A stretch of DNA of 64,000 nucleotides from Mactra quadrangularis (Eukaryota; Mollusca; Bivalvia; Venerida; Mactridae). The stretch spans positions 22,094,020-22,158,019 of the forward strand of contig CM046311.1 of assembly GCA_025267735.1 (NCBI GenBank), in the 5' to 3' direction. Position numbers and translations under genes: made by a program. Each line of letters starts with the position of its first letter. Positions within the stretch are counted from its first letter, which is position 1. The notes under the pieces are model-generated. The model was not told where the DNA came from and did no database searches. It saw only the letters and a program-made list of their open reading frames with translations. Below, piece after piece: positions 22,934-34,266 of this stretch.

Positions 22934-23879
22934 ACTAATTGTAAATGGCAAAATAAGCAAACATGGACGTTCCTAAAATTTGTATACTAAGTCCTGTTGC
23001 GCATCCTGTTACAAAGTAACAATTTCAGTAATAATTCACTGCAAGCCAGATTTGACAGATGAACTAACAAATGAAAAATGTAAAATTTGATTGGCTTAGT
23101 CAGTTTAATTTTAAATCTCCTTAATTGAAGAGTTCCTCAAGGGGCACTACAATCCAAGAAAAACAATTTCAGGAACAATCTGTTTGTTTTAGTTGTTATC
23201 TATCACAGATCTGAACTCAGATTTGATTTCATAAATTTGACATTTTAAAAACAAGAACATAATGGATGGCACTAGGGGAGAAATAATCTCTGATAACAAG
23301 AACACAAAAGGAGCAATGTCTACCCCAAAGAGTGTTAAATGAACCTAAAGTAAATTAATACCAATTTAAACCATCTGTCTTTTAGGGATCCTCGGGGAGA
23401 CCTGAGAATACTGTCAGTGTGGCCCCTTAGGGATTTCGAAATAACAAGCTTCAAGTTTAGGGTTTCTTCATTAAGTGGAAGAAATGTCAATCTTTTTTCA
23501 ATCTTTTCAGTAATAAAGATGACAGCAATAATTAGATGTAAAATAGACAGCAAGAGAACACCCCTTAGCGAGCACAGAAATAGTAAAAAAATCTAGTTTT
23601 ATAATAATTACAAAGACTGTCATTTTCAGATTAAATGCCACAAGTAATTCTTGTTTCTGTTCTCCATGGAAACAATAATCATGTAAGACAATAATCTGAT
23701 AACCCTTAAAGACAGAGTCTACAACCTCATAGAGATTTCATAATTACTTAAGTGTCTAAATTATCAGTACCCCACCCACCTCAATAACGTGAAGTGAAAA
23801 AAGTTATGTTCTTCATGTATTCTTACATGGTGGTCAAAATTATTCATACTTCATCTTTCAAAATTGTAAAACTTGATGG

Positions 23880-23935
23880 AGCCGCACAGCTAGCACAGTT
23901 GGTAGCATGCAAGTCTACTGAACAATGTTGCTTAA
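23880..23935 (+). repeat. tRNA-like (box A) fragment
   Basis: The stretch gctagcacagttggtagcat matches a Pol III box A region and resembles the head of the element at 27695. No box B follows at the proper distance; instead an AAC-rich run follows. Best read as a truncated tRNA-derived SINE head. Confidence 0.35.
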
Positions 23936-25703
23936 CAGCTTTGCAAACACAACAACAACAAAACTTGATGGGCAGGTTTTTTTTTATCTGCAACCAAACT
24001 CTAGTGATTTTAACTCATAAACAAACAAGCCTGTGCATTAAAATATTTTTTTCATGAAATTACATTCAAACAGTATATAATTATAATGTGAATGAGAAAG
24101 GACATAAGAGGGGTCAAGCAATCATAGAGAAGCCAATAAAGCCATATGTGAAAGTATCTTTTTTGAACTTAGGAGTCATTGAGTTGAAAAATGCAGAATA
24201 TTTCACACATGGCAGGACTTTTATATCTAAAGTCTAACTGTATGATGTTAAATTTAGAATTATAACTGCAAAACAAAATGCACAGAATCATGACCTTTCT
24301 AGATGTAATACAATGCACACATAGTGGTAAAATATGACTCATGTGAGAATACTCAATGGGCGGACTTGATTCTATATAAACATTGACACTTCAAGAAGAT
24401 GCAACACATTTTTTACTGAAATTTGTTTTGAAATTAACATTGCAAAGAAATTCTTCAACAGGAAATTTTTCAGAAATAACAATCTGAGATATTTCCTTAG
24501 CATGCTGGAATGAATAATTATTCTCTAATAAAACTCACAAAAAACTGAAATTTTTCAAGATGAACTGATCTAAATTCAATCTGAAATCTAATCAACACTG
24601 ATCTAAATCTGAAGTTACAAATTTTAGAAAAGATTTTTTTCATTTTAGTCAATAAACAAACAGCATTTCTTCACTTTAGTGACATTTATTACCCAGTACT
24701 GTTTCATTTTCAACACCAATACCTTTTATTTCCCTTAGAATCTGTTCTAATCTTGATTTTCTAATCAAATAGCACTGAGGAACTCTCTAAAAGAAGGTAA
24801 TAAAGACATTTAGTATCTGCTTGATTCTTCATATGATCCATTTCTTAACCGATTAAACAATATTAAATATCGAGTGTAATTCCATTTTTTATAATTTGGT
24901 AAAAACTAAAAGATAACTTCATAGAATTAAGGTAAAACAGTGTCAGCAAAAGCCAAGATAGGTTTTTCATCACTATTATAATTAGATTTTGATAAAAAAT
25001 AAATTCTCATTTCAAACTCACTTTTCTGTAGTTTCGAATCTTTAGACTCTTTAATTATATTTGACTTGAAATAAGGTTTTAGAAGAACATGTTCCATACT
25101 GCAGTCTAAGATCTGTGGAACTATTTCACATTTAGATCTTATTAAATTAAAATTTTCAGAAAGCTATCATTAGAAATTGAAATTAATCTAATCTGTAAGG
25201 ATCCTAAATGATAAATCGGCAAGTCACCGACCTGCAGCTTTCAAGAAAATTTAATTTTTTTAATTTTCAAAGGAAAGCATGAAGTTAATTTATAAAAAAG
25301 AGCTCTTCAAAGAAAAGTAGAAATTTGTTTTAATTTCAAGAAACAAACTCATACTGGGTCTTATATTACAAAATTTATGAAACATTCTTTAGATTAATTC
25401 TAAAAGACACAGCCCTGTATTTTTTAGTCATCTCAAACTTAAATGAGACAGTATGGCTATAAATTGTGAATCATTTTTATTGAATTTTTATTTATGCAAT
25501 ATGTGAACTGATGACAGGCCTGTTAGCTGCGGCAAGTTTATTTCAGAAAATCATAATGATCTGAAATCTTCAAAATTTCAATACTGAATCTGATGACATA
25601 ACACAGCATTTAATTTACTAAAAATAAATGAGCGGAGCTTCATTATAAAATATTCTATATTATTATATATCTAATAAATCTATCCAATCAACAATTTGCA
25701 TTT
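23936..25703. other. Intronic DNA, nothing recognised
   Basis: AT-rich, no supported exon, RNA gene or repeat. Confidence 0.5.
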
Positions 25704-25790
25704 GGACCATGTGACCGTCCAATATATACCCGTATTGGATCCAAAAAATGTATATTATTTTATATTGGACGAATGGGTACATGGGCACTA
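25704..25790. mobile_element. Short inverted-repeat element, ~85 bp
   Basis: The left arm ccatgtgaccgtccaatata is mirrored by tatattggacgaatgggtac with atgg on the right, so both ends carry an inverted block of about 24 bp with small gaps. An AT-rich loop containing tattggatcc separates them. Single copy here. Confidence 0.45.
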
Positions 25791-25859
25791 AATGATGTGA
25801 TAAGAATTGCTGTGATTGCTTTGTTGGGGATGATGGCGATGATGATTAATGTTTACTAT

Positions 25860-26262
25860 GTAGCCAAATGTTCTGTCACCGGGTGATAATCTGTAATGTC
25901 ACCCTCTTGACATTACCTTTCGACCCGCTTGACATCACCTATTGGCCCGCTTAAAGTGGTGGGAGACCACTGCGTTAGAGTTTGCTAAAAACCGGGACCT
26001 GAGTTTTCGCCATTCAATTTGAATTAACTCCCTTGCCCAGACTCTTATTAACGACAATCTTAAAGGTTCAGAAGCAAATAAACATGTAAAATTGAATGGT
26101 TTGTGCGAATTAAATTGTTAACAATTTCGGATTTTTGTTGTTTGGTATGATAAAATAAATATCCCGTTCTACAGAGGGTGATAGGATGGAATGTTCTCCC
26201 TTGACAAGTAATGTTGAACCTCGGCTAAAGCCTTGAGGTGAACACTGTGTGATATTGCTATA
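25860..26262. other. GC-richer stretch with short palindromes, possible old repeat
   Basis: Contains a hairpin of gtaatgtca and tgacattac near 25892-25916, several CpGs, and at the right acctcggctaaagccttgag followed by gtgaacactgtgtga. I recall similar endings in dispersed repeats of marine invertebrates, but no second copy is visible, so this is tentative. No open frame of note. Confidence 0.3.
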
Positions 26263-26985
26263 ATGATGCATGGACTACAGGGTAATATATAGTATGTGAA
26301 TGATTAACTGCTTATTAAACATTGAGGTCCAGGAAATCATATCGTGTTATTATTCCAGACATTTTCAATAAATCAAAACTATGAAATCATAAATTAGTAA
26401 AACCACCGCTATCACACACCATATAAGTATTAATAAATCTTTTATCAATTAGCACCTTTAAACCATGTTTGATATATAGGGTCTAGACAATCCCTGAGAG
26501 GTAGGAAGAAAGCCAAGGAACTTTAATTACCACGCTTCTACCATAATATTGTAAATAGACAGCTGGGAGTCATAATGTATTATCTCCCCCTTTAATTGCC
26601 TTAAGATATGACATTTTGATTCCCTACTGATGATGTCATAGTAGTTTATTGATGAGGTCACAAGTTTTGAAATGTCATCTTTAGCTGAAGGTTATTCTTC
26701 AAGTTTTAAAGAGTTTTAGTATGTACCTTAAAGGATATTCAATGAAACAAAATTGACAAAGAATTTTAGTTAAAATGATCAAAACTACCCTGAGCTACTT
26801 AATTCTATTACAATACAGAAATGCATGGTTCTGCTTGTTTTTACAGTCACTGCAACCATGTATATGACTGTGGTGTTTTATTATGGGTCACTTAAAAGCT
26901 TTGTTTCCATCATGAATTGTACATTGAGTTAAAGACAAGCTCATTAAGCCTAATTAATAATTTTATGTATTTAAACATAAAGAAA

Positions 26986-27058
26986 GTTAAAAAAGTATTT
27001 TATACTTTTATACATTGTGAATGTTAAAAATGTATTTTATGCTTTTATACATTGTGGA
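26986..27058 (+). repeat. 37-bp tandem duplication
   Basis: Two adjacent 37-bp units: gttaaaaaagtattttatac, then ttttatacattgtgaat; and gttaaaaatgtattttatgc, then ttttatacattgtggaa. Only a few differences separate them. Confidence 0.75.
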
Positions 27059-27694
27059 AAACGCAAAATCATTAAATAAAATGTATGGTCAGCAAGTCAA
27101 AATTAAATATAATTTAACTGTAACATACTGAGTCAAGCATGGTCTTGTTGACACTGCCTCCCTACAATGATTGAAAGTAAAATAATTCTGTGTAACAAAT
27201 TACGACAACAAAATAATTAACAATTAATTGATTATTTAAATCATTAATAGTAAAGTAATACTATAGACAATTAAACAAGGAAATATGATAATTAGTAAGT
27301 TTGAGTCATTAGTAATACAAGTTAATCAAACAATGAAACCTTCCCATGATTAAAATTAACTACCTGGCTTTATTCGACAATTCAACAATAAAAATGGAAG
27401 CTGAAGAATGCAAATTTATTTAGTTATATTGTTTTATATAAACACTTGTAATTGATCCTATTAATCACTATAATTATTGATTAGTATTTTTTGTTAGTAA
27501 ATGTTGTAAATTAATCCTAAATATACATTAATATAATACTAACTATGATATTACATCAGTCTGGAATGATTTTAAAATGTCAATGTACCATTATAGGTAC
27601 AAGAACTGATTTGTTCAGAAAAACTACAAAACACACACCACTCACACAAAAAACAATAAGGTGATAAATGTTTCCTTCTCTATTCATAAAGATG

Positions 27695-27788
27695 TAACCT
27701 GGGTCGATAACGCAGTTGGTAGCACGCGGGGATTTGGAATCTTGTGTCCGGATGGGAAAACAGGTTCAAATCCCACCCGGGGAGGTTA
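27695..27788 (+). repeat. tRNA-like sequence, probable SINE head or tRNA pseudogene
   Basis: Has box A (ataacgcagttggtagcacg) and, 42 bp later, a perfect box B (ggttcaaatcc), flanked by taacctggg and its near-inverse ggggaggtta. The D, anticodon and T stems do not fold convincingly as a functional tRNA (for example, the T-stem bases mispair), and no clear anticodon loop can be placed. A tRNA-derived SINE 5' region or a decayed tRNA copy fits better. Confidence 0.5.
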
Positions 27789-28122
27789 TACCCTTACATG
27801 AAATTTGACAATAATGTCAGTTTTCTAATCTAAAACCAGAAAAATACATGGTAAAATCATATAATTATGTAGGAAAATTAGGTAAGGCATAGTTGCTCTG
27901 ATAAATTGAGAGCAGTTAACTCAGATGTTACAACAATATCAAGAAGTAACCTTTCCTATTTCCTGGCCTACATGACTAATAACAATAATAATGACCTTTA
28001 ACCTCTTGAGTCAATGAGCGAGTTCTATATAAAAGTGAGTTCCAAATAGGAGTTGTAGGAATACATTGATTGATTACACGATTATTGACCCCTATCTCAT
28101 CCTTAGAGTAGAAATAATTAGC

Positions 28123-28163
28123 AGGATAAATTAGTCCGATAAATTAGTCGGATAAATTAGTCC
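28123..28163 (+). repeat. Three copies of ggataaattagtc
   Basis: The phrase ggataaattagtcc, cgataaattagtc, ggataaattagtcc is three near-identical 13-14 bp units in a row. Confidence 0.7.
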
Positions 28164-29697
28164 TTAATTGAACGTAATGAAAGCAGGAAGAACGTAGTCA
28201 CTAAGCTCTTTACTAGACGTTCACAATGTCACCCCTACTACTTTACATGGTAATGCATGAATCATCTTTTTGTCACATGTTTCAATCTATTGATTCAGCA
28301 GTGAGAAAAAAAGATAAAATGTAATTTAAACCATGGCTACATCCATCAGAAATTTACTAAGAGATTTTACTAAGGATCAATAATATTAGAAAATGTATAG
28401 AAAATTCATCAATAACGAATGAATAGCACAGTAATCTTTGCACGGAACAAGGGCGGTTCTTCTAAAGTTTGCGTTTATTTATTCCAGCAGTGATATTGTT
28501 CGCTGCACGTTTTGCAGCAAGTTAAGCAAACATTTACAAGTTTCACAATTTATTTAAGAGTCTGCTAATGTCGAGACTCTTAGAAAATGTCATGGATACA
28601 TTCGCTGCTTGATGAATGCCGCAATGCACTTAAGACTTTGAAATCTATCTTATTACGTGAATTAAAACAAGATCAATATCACATTGTGCAGCAGTAAATT
28701 ACATCATAATGTCACAGTACGCATGTCGTATATAGATAGATTGAAAACTCACGCTGGCTAAGTACATTTGGAAAATTATAGAAGAAAATTGGTGAAAATC
28801 AGATTTTCACTTGAAATATTCTTAAGATTTGCAGTAAATCCACTGCACAGGTAGGTACCTCAGTTAAACAAATGTTTTACATCATTTCCCTAAATCATGT
28901 TTTCAATTTTTCAATTTTTGTTTTAAACAAAACTAATTTCAAATAATTACAGAAGCGTGTTTATGCAGCCATGGAAATCAGTTTTAGAAGCTAAGAAAAT
29001 CCTCTTTGAGGATTTGTTTGATCCATCTTGATGGCAGTACTTGATTAGCCAGATGTTAACCAGCATCAGACTGAGCCTTTTGGAACATGTTCTAGCTTTT
29101 TTGACACCATGAAACATCCAGATTCTAAACAAACAATCCATCTCACAGCAATGTCACAAATATGTGCAAATACCTCAGATACCTGAGCCGTTAACCAATT
29201 AGCCATTCCATTACAACATAAATCTAGTCCCGCTACAGTCAATTATATAAAGGATGGTAGAAAAATCCCGCCTTGTCATTCCTAATTAACCCCCCCTACT
29301 GTAACACAACATGAAAACATAGCAAAACTAAATCTGACACTTTCAAGCTGCAAGCAAAGTAGCAAATAATGTTTAAATGCTATCATATGCTTATATTAGG
29401 AACATAAATAACAAAAACATTCCAAAAAACTAATCTCGGCTGGTAACCATTCTGCACATAAATCAAGTAAAATAGTAAGTACAATATGTGCATACTTGAC
29501 AATTAATATAACAAAAAACATACACCACTTCAAAGAATTTTCTAAGACAGATAGAATGCATTCATATTATATTAACAAAATAATATGACATAATCTTTGC
29601 TTCAGCTTTTGATGGACAGTTCTTTTGATAACTTAAATCACTAAATGACAATGCTTTAAACATACAGAAGACAAATCTGATAATATTAAACCTTAGT
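28164..29697. other. Intronic DNA, no gene seen
   Basis: A moderately CpG-rich part at 28430-28660 includes a hairpin of taagagtc and gactctta (28555-28582). The 64-codon minus-strand frame at 28947-29141 has no recognisable motif or splice context. Confidence 0.4.
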
Positions 29698-29893
29698 TCT
29701 GAACTCCAAAATATGGGTTTTCCAACCATGGACAGGTGGTACAAAAGAAGATTTTTACACTTTATTGCCGAAACGCATTTAAGTGACAGATTAAAATCCT
29801 ATTGTTCTTTGCACACATTATGTGACATATTTTAATTGTAACAGTGAAAATTTGTTTGTACCTCAGGGAAAAACCCCAAAATTTAAATTCCAG
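29698..29893. mobile_element. Family C MITE-like element, copy 2
   Basis: Ends tctgaactccaaaatatggg with ttttcc, and ggaaaaaccccaaaattta with aattccaga. Inside are caggtggtacaaaa, tttattgccgaaacgca and gtttgtacctcag, matching copies 1 and 3. It overlaps the first two-thirds of a 103-codon minus-strand frame that is therefore not a gene. Confidence 0.65.
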
Positions 29894-30585
29894 ATACAGT
29901 CTATCGTTGACTGAACATGAGCAAAGGTGTTCTTCTAAACATTTAAGGCACTGAGCATCATGATACAACATTAAAAAAATCAAAATGATTAGACTTTGCA
30001 TCAACTGATTCAAGAGGGTATAAAAAGTGGAAATTTCTACTTGATTAACAAAAACTGAAGTTATGATAATCAAGCTTTATCATTAAGCTAAAAAACCATA
30101 ATAAATCATGAAATTTTATGAGAAACTACTGTTTTACTCAGCTCAACAAAACTAACTTGTTCATAATGTTATCATGGTATTCAAGTTTTATGGAACAATT
30201 AAAATTGGCAAAACACAAATATCGCTTTTTTGTGCTCACCATGAAAACAAACCATTTTTCAACTAGAAGAGTCTAAAATTATCAAGAGTCATGACAAAAA
30301 CTTTAATCTGAGAGGCTAAACAAGCAATAATTAAAATCTTTTATAGGACAAAAAAATCCTTTTTTTTCAATTTTAATGGACATTAAAGTTTGAAACTGTT
30401 AATAAATTCTTCATGAATTAATAACACCAGTGCAGAGGTTCAAGAGGTGCAGCTTTAAACAGAGAGAAACAAACAAGATAACAATGTGTTAAAGTCATTT
30501 CAATGTCTGCACAAAATACCTCATAACATGGAACAAACTTAGTTCATGAATCAAATGCAGCAGACGAATCTAACAATCTGTGGAC

Positions 30586-30652
30586 TTGGCGCAAAATGAT
30601 CGTAACTCAAGTTAAAAAAAGAGTGAGTTACAACTGTTTTGCACTAAGCCAG
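30586..30652. mobile_element. Family D miniature palindromic element, copy 3
   Basis: Clearest copy: ttggcgcaaaatgatcg, taactcaagtt, aaaaaaagag, tgagttacaactg, ttttgcactaagcca. Arms of about 28 nt pair with interruptions; the loop is A-rich. Confidence 0.65.
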
Positions 30653-31502
30653 CAATACAGACATTGTCAGACATTTAATTCCAATAAACATTCACCAAGG
30701 ACATGATAATATATTCTACACTGCATTACAGATAAACAAAATAAAATGTCGGTTACAAACAAACGTTATTAACTGAACTGTCCTATCACAGTAAATATTG
30801 CAGACTTAATGACAAAACCATACTCCAGTACTGAAGAGCTTCCAGTCTTATATATGAGACATGCTTTCAGTACAGACAATTATAATTCAATTATAAAGAC
30901 ACTAGGATGTTTTCAGGACTTAATATAATCCTCATATGCAGTTAATACAATATGTATCATGTCCTCATAGACTTCAATCATCTATTTCAGTTTATATCTT
31001 GCAATTTTGAATTCTGGATATAGATTTACACAAAGGGACAAACACTTTTCAAAAGATCAGAATGAAAAAGAGCCTTTTTTGGATTGACAATTTGAGAACA
31101 ATATATCTATGGATTCTTGATTCTAATTTCGGGCACCAAATAAAGCAAAATGAAAACCATTCCCATATTCCATGACTGATGCTAATTATACAAGCAATGA
31201 ATTTCATACAGTTTTTAGCCTTTATACTAGCAAAATTTTCCATAAAGAGTACCGTATGCACTGAAATGATCTAGCCCTGAAAAAGTTTGCCATTGCACCT
31301 AGATTATGTTTCCATAAAAAACTTGCAACAGAATAAAGCAGATTGAGTCACGATGAAAGATATGCGGGACTAAATGCCTTACTAAAAGTCATGATTATTC
31401 TTGCAAGAACATAATTAAAGTTTGTATAATAAATTTTCACATCACACCATGATGTGTATCACAAGTACCTATCATGCTGATTTCTACAATTCCAGTAATA
31501 TA

Positions 31503-31888
31503 TACAGTACCCACCGATTGTTTGGAGACATTTTCACACTGTAGGCCAACTGAAAAGCTTTTATCTCAAGTTTGATATCTGTTTATTTTGAAATGCCTTT
31601 TAGTATTGCTTTATTCTTTGGTTATTATTTTAATAATAACTAAAACTACAAAAATAGCATAATATAGCTAAATTATGGATGATAATTGAAATAAACTTGG
31701 TTTAATTTGGAGGCTCTAGGATATCAGATGCTGAATCTTATAAATGTGTTGCCTTCATGAAGTTTGTTTTCATTTTATCACAAATCATACCTAAATATAT
31801 TAAAAGTAGTGATTCTACAAAAATAATCATCAAAATTCCGGAATTATAGTGAATTTCTTTTGTCTCCAAACTTTTGGTGGGTACTGTA
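31503..31888. mobile_element. Tc1/mariner-like MITE with TA target duplication
   Basis: The left end is TA then cagtacccaccgattgtttg with gagac. The right end, reverse complemented, is TA then cagtacccaccaaaagtttg with gagac. The TA dinucleotides at both borders fit the target site of the Tc1/mariner superfamily, as do termini starting CAGT. The 382-bp element is AT-rich inside with no transposase frame, so it is non-autonomous. Confidence 0.75.
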
Positions 31889-34075
31889 TCTTAAGGTATG
31901 ATGATGCCAATATCATCTCCGGGATGCCATTATTTGCAGGATTTCTGTGACAAACTTTCTTGTACTCTGTGGACCTTTATCAAATATTCAATAAGCTCGG
32001 TACAGAACTTATTTTTCTATCATTATCTTCTCCAAATTTTCAGGCAAAAATTAGCAATGCCGGTATGTCTTACTTTCTTATGAAAATATACATTAACAGA
32101 CCCAAGGGTAATCTAAGTGTAATGTCTTTTCGTTAGAATACCAATATCCAATTATGAGAGAAAGTTAATATAAGCCTGTAAGATGTCTTCACTATTGTTT
32201 TTGTTTTTGAACTAGTTTATTCTAGATACTTAAATAAAGCAGGCAAAGTATTTGACATTTTCGTGTGTCAGGAACGTTTTTACTTTCTCCCCATTTTCTC
32301 TCCCGGCAATCCATTTACATCCTCACACAATAAATCATTTAAATTGAAACTTCAGCTTAATTGAAGTTCCTATTTACTAAACAATCTTCGATATTTAGAA
32401 TTATTTCCTCAGATCAAACTATCATGGAGCGTACTCAGAAACCTAGGCGCTAATAAACAAATGCAGGAAAAAACAAACATAAAGTCACTGTTTCAATTTG
32501 CAATCAGCAGTAAATTGAAATCGTTATTACCACTCTTAAATGTACATTGCCAATAAATGTCAATTTATGGAGTGCATAAAAATCATGTGATAGAATCAAT
32601 TGTATTTTGATCCGAGAAAACTATCGTAATTTGCATGCAATGAATTTCTAGGGAATTTTAATGAAATGCGTGTTTTAAATAATTGTGGTGCTTTCAGATT
32701 TTAAAGTTTGCTCCTGTAAAAACATAGGAATAAAAATTTAAACAAAATAAAATTCCTCAAACAAAACAAAACAGTAACTTGTGTTTTTCTATTTAGAGTG
32801 CTTTTAAAATTGCTGCTATAACAAAGCCAATGAATTTTATTAATACCAGTACATCAATGATTTTCTGTCCTTCCCCCTTTAAATTAAGATACAAAATGTC
32901 CATTCATTGTAAGTTTCATGTTTTCTCATTACACAATTCAAAGAAAACATGAGGCACAAGACATCATGCACCATTCCATCACAACAGATATCTTTGTCTT
33001 TTCCATACAAATTTACAAACCTCACAGCTACTACAAAACAAACAAACAGACCTCCAACCATCAATGCAACTATAACACCAGACTCTTATATTTCCTATTA
33101 TCCAATTAACAGATCTACAAATCTTACATCATAACATGTAACCAAATCAATCAGGAGTAATGAGAGATTAAGCTTACACCCACAGCACGATTTTACACGG
33201 AGGCCTTGAAATAAAAACTCAAGCAACCAACATAACATCAGTCATTCAACACCATACCTGAGACATTCAAAACCAAATTGCTGACATACAATACTCGCCA
33301 TATGTCAATAAGTCACTGACATGCTTACCAAAACAATGCTTCTAAGTAATCTGTTTTTATAACACATCATTAAAATGATAAAGGTAACATTGTTATGTAA
33401 GAAAAACAGACTTTCTTTCACTAAAACAGAGATCAGGAAAAACTCTGCAAAAAATCTACATCAAAGAACGCAGAAAAAAGAAACAAAGAAAAAATACTTC
33501 CAGAACTGCAAGGAAGTAATGTGTGGACTGTGAACAATTGTTAAGTATGCTCATCAGTTTTTACTTCAGAAAGTAGCAACAATCTTTGATACATGTAGCA
33601 TTTTTTTAAATCCAATTAACAAGTTTATAGAAGAATTTAAGTCATTAACCTTTTTTCAACTTTCCAACTACACAATCTTGATGAGTCAAGTCTGAAAGCA
33701 AATTTTCTTTGACATGCACTGAGAACATTTAGCAAAGACCTTGAAACGACATGTGGGCTTATTAATAACATCAAATGCAGTCATCTAAATTATTGGATGT
33801 CCTGTTGCCTGGGACAATCACTTTTTAGTTAGGACAACCAAATATTTCTTTAGGGCAACCAATAATCTCATAACAAGATATAGTGCTTGCTGCTTAAAAG
33901 ACCTGTGCAGACAATCACTTTCATATCCAAATGTTGTAGACTGCAAATGGTAATGTTTTTTCATATCAAAGTGCCAAACCCACTGTCAGACATGGGGGTT
34001 TTCATAGAGAATATAGTACTGGTAAGCACAGGATAAAAACAAAAACTTTTCTTTACAAAAGCCATATTATTAGAA
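31889..34075. other. Intronic DNA, no gene seen
   Basis: No supported exon. A weak resemblance to family A at about 33790-33880 (paired ggacaacc and gggcaacc phrases) is too diverged to call. Confidence 0.45.
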
Positions 34076-34266
34076 ATACTTCAATTGCACCAACAGCATA
34101 TCGTCTGCTGGTTAAGGCGTAATGTGGACTACAATTAATTGTAAAAGTAATTATTTCTGTAATTGCACATGGGCAGACTAATGTAATTGTCTGCGACCGA
34201 TTTTAATGAAGATTTGCTACAGTCCAGCGCTAAACATGGGGAAACAGTTTCAAACCCCATGTAAAA
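34076..34266 (+). repeat. Dispersed SINE-like repeat R, copy 2
   Basis: Same family as 7755-7935. It has a box A-like stretch (ctgctggttaaggcg) and a box B-like stretch (agtttcaaacccc) within a short hairpin of acatgggg and ccccatgt. The two boxes are about 140 bp apart, too far for a tRNA, so a tRNA origin is possible only if sequence was inserted between them. Class is therefore uncertain; repeat status is clear from the two copies. Confidence 0.6.

Noticed and set aside
27695..27788. Functional tRNA gene
   Set aside because: Box A and box B are present but stems do not pair as a tRNA and no anticodon loop can be placed; reported as a tRNA-derived repeat instead.
29762..30073. 103-codon minus-strand frame
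   Set aside because: About two-thirds lies inside family C copy 2 and it has no recognisable motif.
33790..33880. Possible fourth family A element
   Set aside because: Only the gggcaacc-like phrases match; ends and internal order are missing.
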